Positions 14,202 to 15,416 of a stretch of DNA of 15,416 nt are shown here, piece after piece. The DNA lies in NCBI GenBank assembly GCA_023395435.1, contig JAEWZG010000148.1, positions 1 through 15,416 on the forward strand, in the 5' to 3' direction. This DNA comes from Bacillota bacterium (GTDB taxonomy: Bacteria; Bacillota; Clostridia; Oscillospirales; Ruminococcaceae). A program made the translations under genes and the position numbers. How positions within the stretch are numbered: the stretch's first letter is position 1; every line of letters starts with the position of its first letter. A model generated the notes under the pieces. The model did no database searches and had not been told where the DNA came from. It worked only from the letters and a program-made list of their open reading frames with translations.

Positions 14202-15326
14202 ATGAATAATAGAAATATGAGACAAATAATCAGCTTTCCAGCAAAAATAATTGTTTCAATATTGATAATACTTTTTGCTGTTTTTCTCATAAAATATTCT
14301 AAAGATGTTTCTGTTGCTATTACTCTTTCTATTGAATCATGTTTAAAAATTGTTATACCTTCTCTATTCGCTTTTATGGTAATATCTAACCTTCTAATAA
14401 AAAGTAATATTTATGTTCTTTTAAGCAAACCATTTTATCTTATAACAAGATATCTCTTTAGAATACCGCCTGAATTATTCTCAATATTTCTGCTAAGTAA
14501 TATTGGTGGCTACCCTATTGGCGCTAAGCTATTGGCTGACTTAATTGATGAAAACAAAATTGATAACAAAACAGCAGAAAATATGATGTGCTATTGCTAT
14601 TGTAACAGTCCATCTTTTTTCGCAGGAGCAGTTGGAGTTGTAGTTTTCAATAATTATTTTGTGGGACTTATTGCTTATTTTTCAATAGTTTTAGCAAATT
14701 TCATTATAGCAATATTATTAGGATTGAAAAACAACATACCAGAAAAAAGCAAGATAAAACTTAACATCAAACTTAATCCAAATATATTAATAGATTCAAT
14801 AACCTCAGCTGCAAAAGTTTTGTTTACAATTTGCGCAATGCTAATATTTTTCGCTTCCGCTATTGCTATATTAAGCTCATCAGGAATTCTGAATATTTTA
14901 TCAAATAATCTGATGAATATTTTGCATTCAGATTATTTAATTGCAGAATCATCTATTATGAGTTTTATTGAAATAAGTAAGATATCCACAATGAGTAATA
15001 ACAGCTATAATTATCTTCCTCTTATGACATGTATTGCAGCCTTCGGTGGAATGTGTGTGATTACGCAGATAATAGGCATAACTACAGGCAAAATTAAATT
15101 AAAAAAATTTGTATTTTCACGTGTTTTTCATATTGCAATATCAGGAATTTTATGTTATTATTTAATTAAATCATTTACAAAAAATATTTGCATTAATACT
15201 ATATACTACCAAAAAATATACTATAGTAAAAATATTTCTATAATTCCGTCTATATGTCTAATATTTATGGTAATTATTCTTTTATATAGTAAAAAATATA
15301 GATTTTTTAAGGAAGGTGTGTTATAA
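14202..15326 (+). CDS. ylbJ: Sporulation integral membrane protein YlbJ
   Basis: YlbJ is a polytopic membrane protein of spore formers, under sigma-E control in Bacillus and reported there as needed for normal cortex formation; it belongs to the nucleoside-recognition/gate-domain superfamily, and its cargo is unknown. The 374-residue protein has about eight hydrophobic segments. Conserved-looking motifs are LSNIGGYPIGAKL (98-110), CNSPSFFAGAVG (134-145), SFIEISKIS (254-262) and AFGGMCVITQI (280-290), arranged as two related halves (SIESCLKIVIPS near 43 and DSITSAAKVLF near 198). It is somewhat shorter than Bacillus YlbJ (about 400). The ATG at 14202 follows AAAGGAG (14188-14194) with a 7-base gap. 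Next to yqfC/yqfD it makes a divergent sporulation locus. Confidence 0.91.
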   Translation: MNNRNMRQIISFPAKIIVSILIILFAVFLIKYSKDVSVAITLSIESCLKIVIPSLFAFMVISNLLIKSNIYVLLSKPFYLITRYLFRIPPELFSIFLLSNIGGYPIGAKLLADLIDENKIDNKTAENMMCYCYCNSPSFFAGAVGVVVFNNYFVGLIAYFSIVLANFIIAILLGLKNNIPEKSKIKLNIKLNPNILIDSITSAAKVLFTICAMLIFFASAIAILSSSGILNILSNNLMNILHSDYLIAESSIMSFIEISKISTMSNNSYNYLPLMTCIAAFGGMCVITQIIGITTGKIKLKKFVFSRVFHIAISGILCYYLIKSFTKNICINTIYYQKIYYSKNISIIPSICLIFMVIILLYSKKYRFFKEGVL

Positions 15327-15361
15327 TGTATCTCGGATATATATTCGAAAGGACTGATAAA

Positions 15362-15416
15362 ATGAAAAGCACTGCATTCAGCAATTCAATTCACCCAAGA
15401 TGCGAGTACTGTACTT
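15362..15416 (+). CDS. Small Cys-containing hypothetical protein (partial, 5' end)
   Basis: The frame runs off the right edge after 18 codons, beginning MKSTAFSNSIHPRCEYCT. I chose ATG 15362 because AAAGGA (15348-15353) sits 8 bases upstream; an in-frame ATG at 15326, overlapping the ylbJ stop and with a weaker AAGGAAGG site, would add 12 residues. The HPRCEYC segment resembles a family of short (about 60-70 residue) clostridial hypothetical proteins with an N-terminal CxxC and later cysteines, as I recall it; possibly metal-binding. Function unknown, and the rest of the gene is outside the window. Confidence 0.55.
   Translation, partial: MKSTAFSNSIHPRCEYCT

Overview
The window is AT-rich DNA (my estimate is about one third G+C) from a spore-forming Firmicute, most likely a clostridium of the Oscillospiraceae/Ruminococcus type. 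The evidence is strong AGGAGG-type ribosome binding sites, several TTG starts, typical sigma-A promoters, three sporulation genes (yqfC, yqfD, ylbJ), and the conserved Firmicute order yqfC-yqfD-phoH-ybeY-dgkA-era-yqzL-recO. The taxon is inferred from gene content only.

Left block, plus strand (1-5304). The last 26 codons of an unidentified gene end at 82 and are followed by a hairpin terminator. A near-consensus extended -10 promoter then drives six tightly packed genes: thyX, a thymidylate-kinase-like gene, a DJ-1/PfpI gene, 5-formyltetrahydrofolate cyclo-ligase, mltG and a U32-family tRNA hydroxylase-like gene. Three of the five junctions overlap. The first genes form a thymidylate/folate module: ThyX makes dTMP from methylene-THF, the kinase phosphorylates it, and the cyclo-ligase recovers 5-formyl-THF. 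The last two are cell-envelope and tRNA-modification genes that are also neighbours in Bacillus. The block ends in a bidirectional terminator.

Middle, minus strand (5302-6411). A single tyrosine recombinase of the XerC/XerD type has its own sigma-A promoter. A perfect 13-bp inverted repeat with a 6-bp centre sits between promoter and ribosome binding site. It is built like a recombinase core site and is not a terminator.

Right block, minus strand (6417-14116). Nine genes read leftwards: yqfC, yqfD, phoH, ybeY, dgkA, era, yqzL, recO, mutS2, followed by a terminator. They join sporulation, ribosome/rRNA maturation (YbeY, Era), undecaprenol phosphate recycling (DgkA) and DNA repair/recombination (RecO, MutS2). 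The 46-codon yqzL gene overlaps the start of recO. Compared with Bacillus, pgpH, cdd and glyQS are missing from the run and mutS2 is at its end.

Right edge, plus strand (14202-15416). ylbJ, a sporulation membrane protein, is divergent from yqfC. The 85-bp gap can be read as two mirror-image sigma-E-like promoters that share the same base pairs. A partial small Cys-containing gene begins just after ylbJ.

The window is mostly well-conserved chromosomal core. The parts most worth checking are the palindrome in front of the recombinase and the interlocked sporulation promoters. No tRNA, rRNA, CRISPR array or insertion sequence was seen, and no gap longer than about 130 bases lacks a gene.
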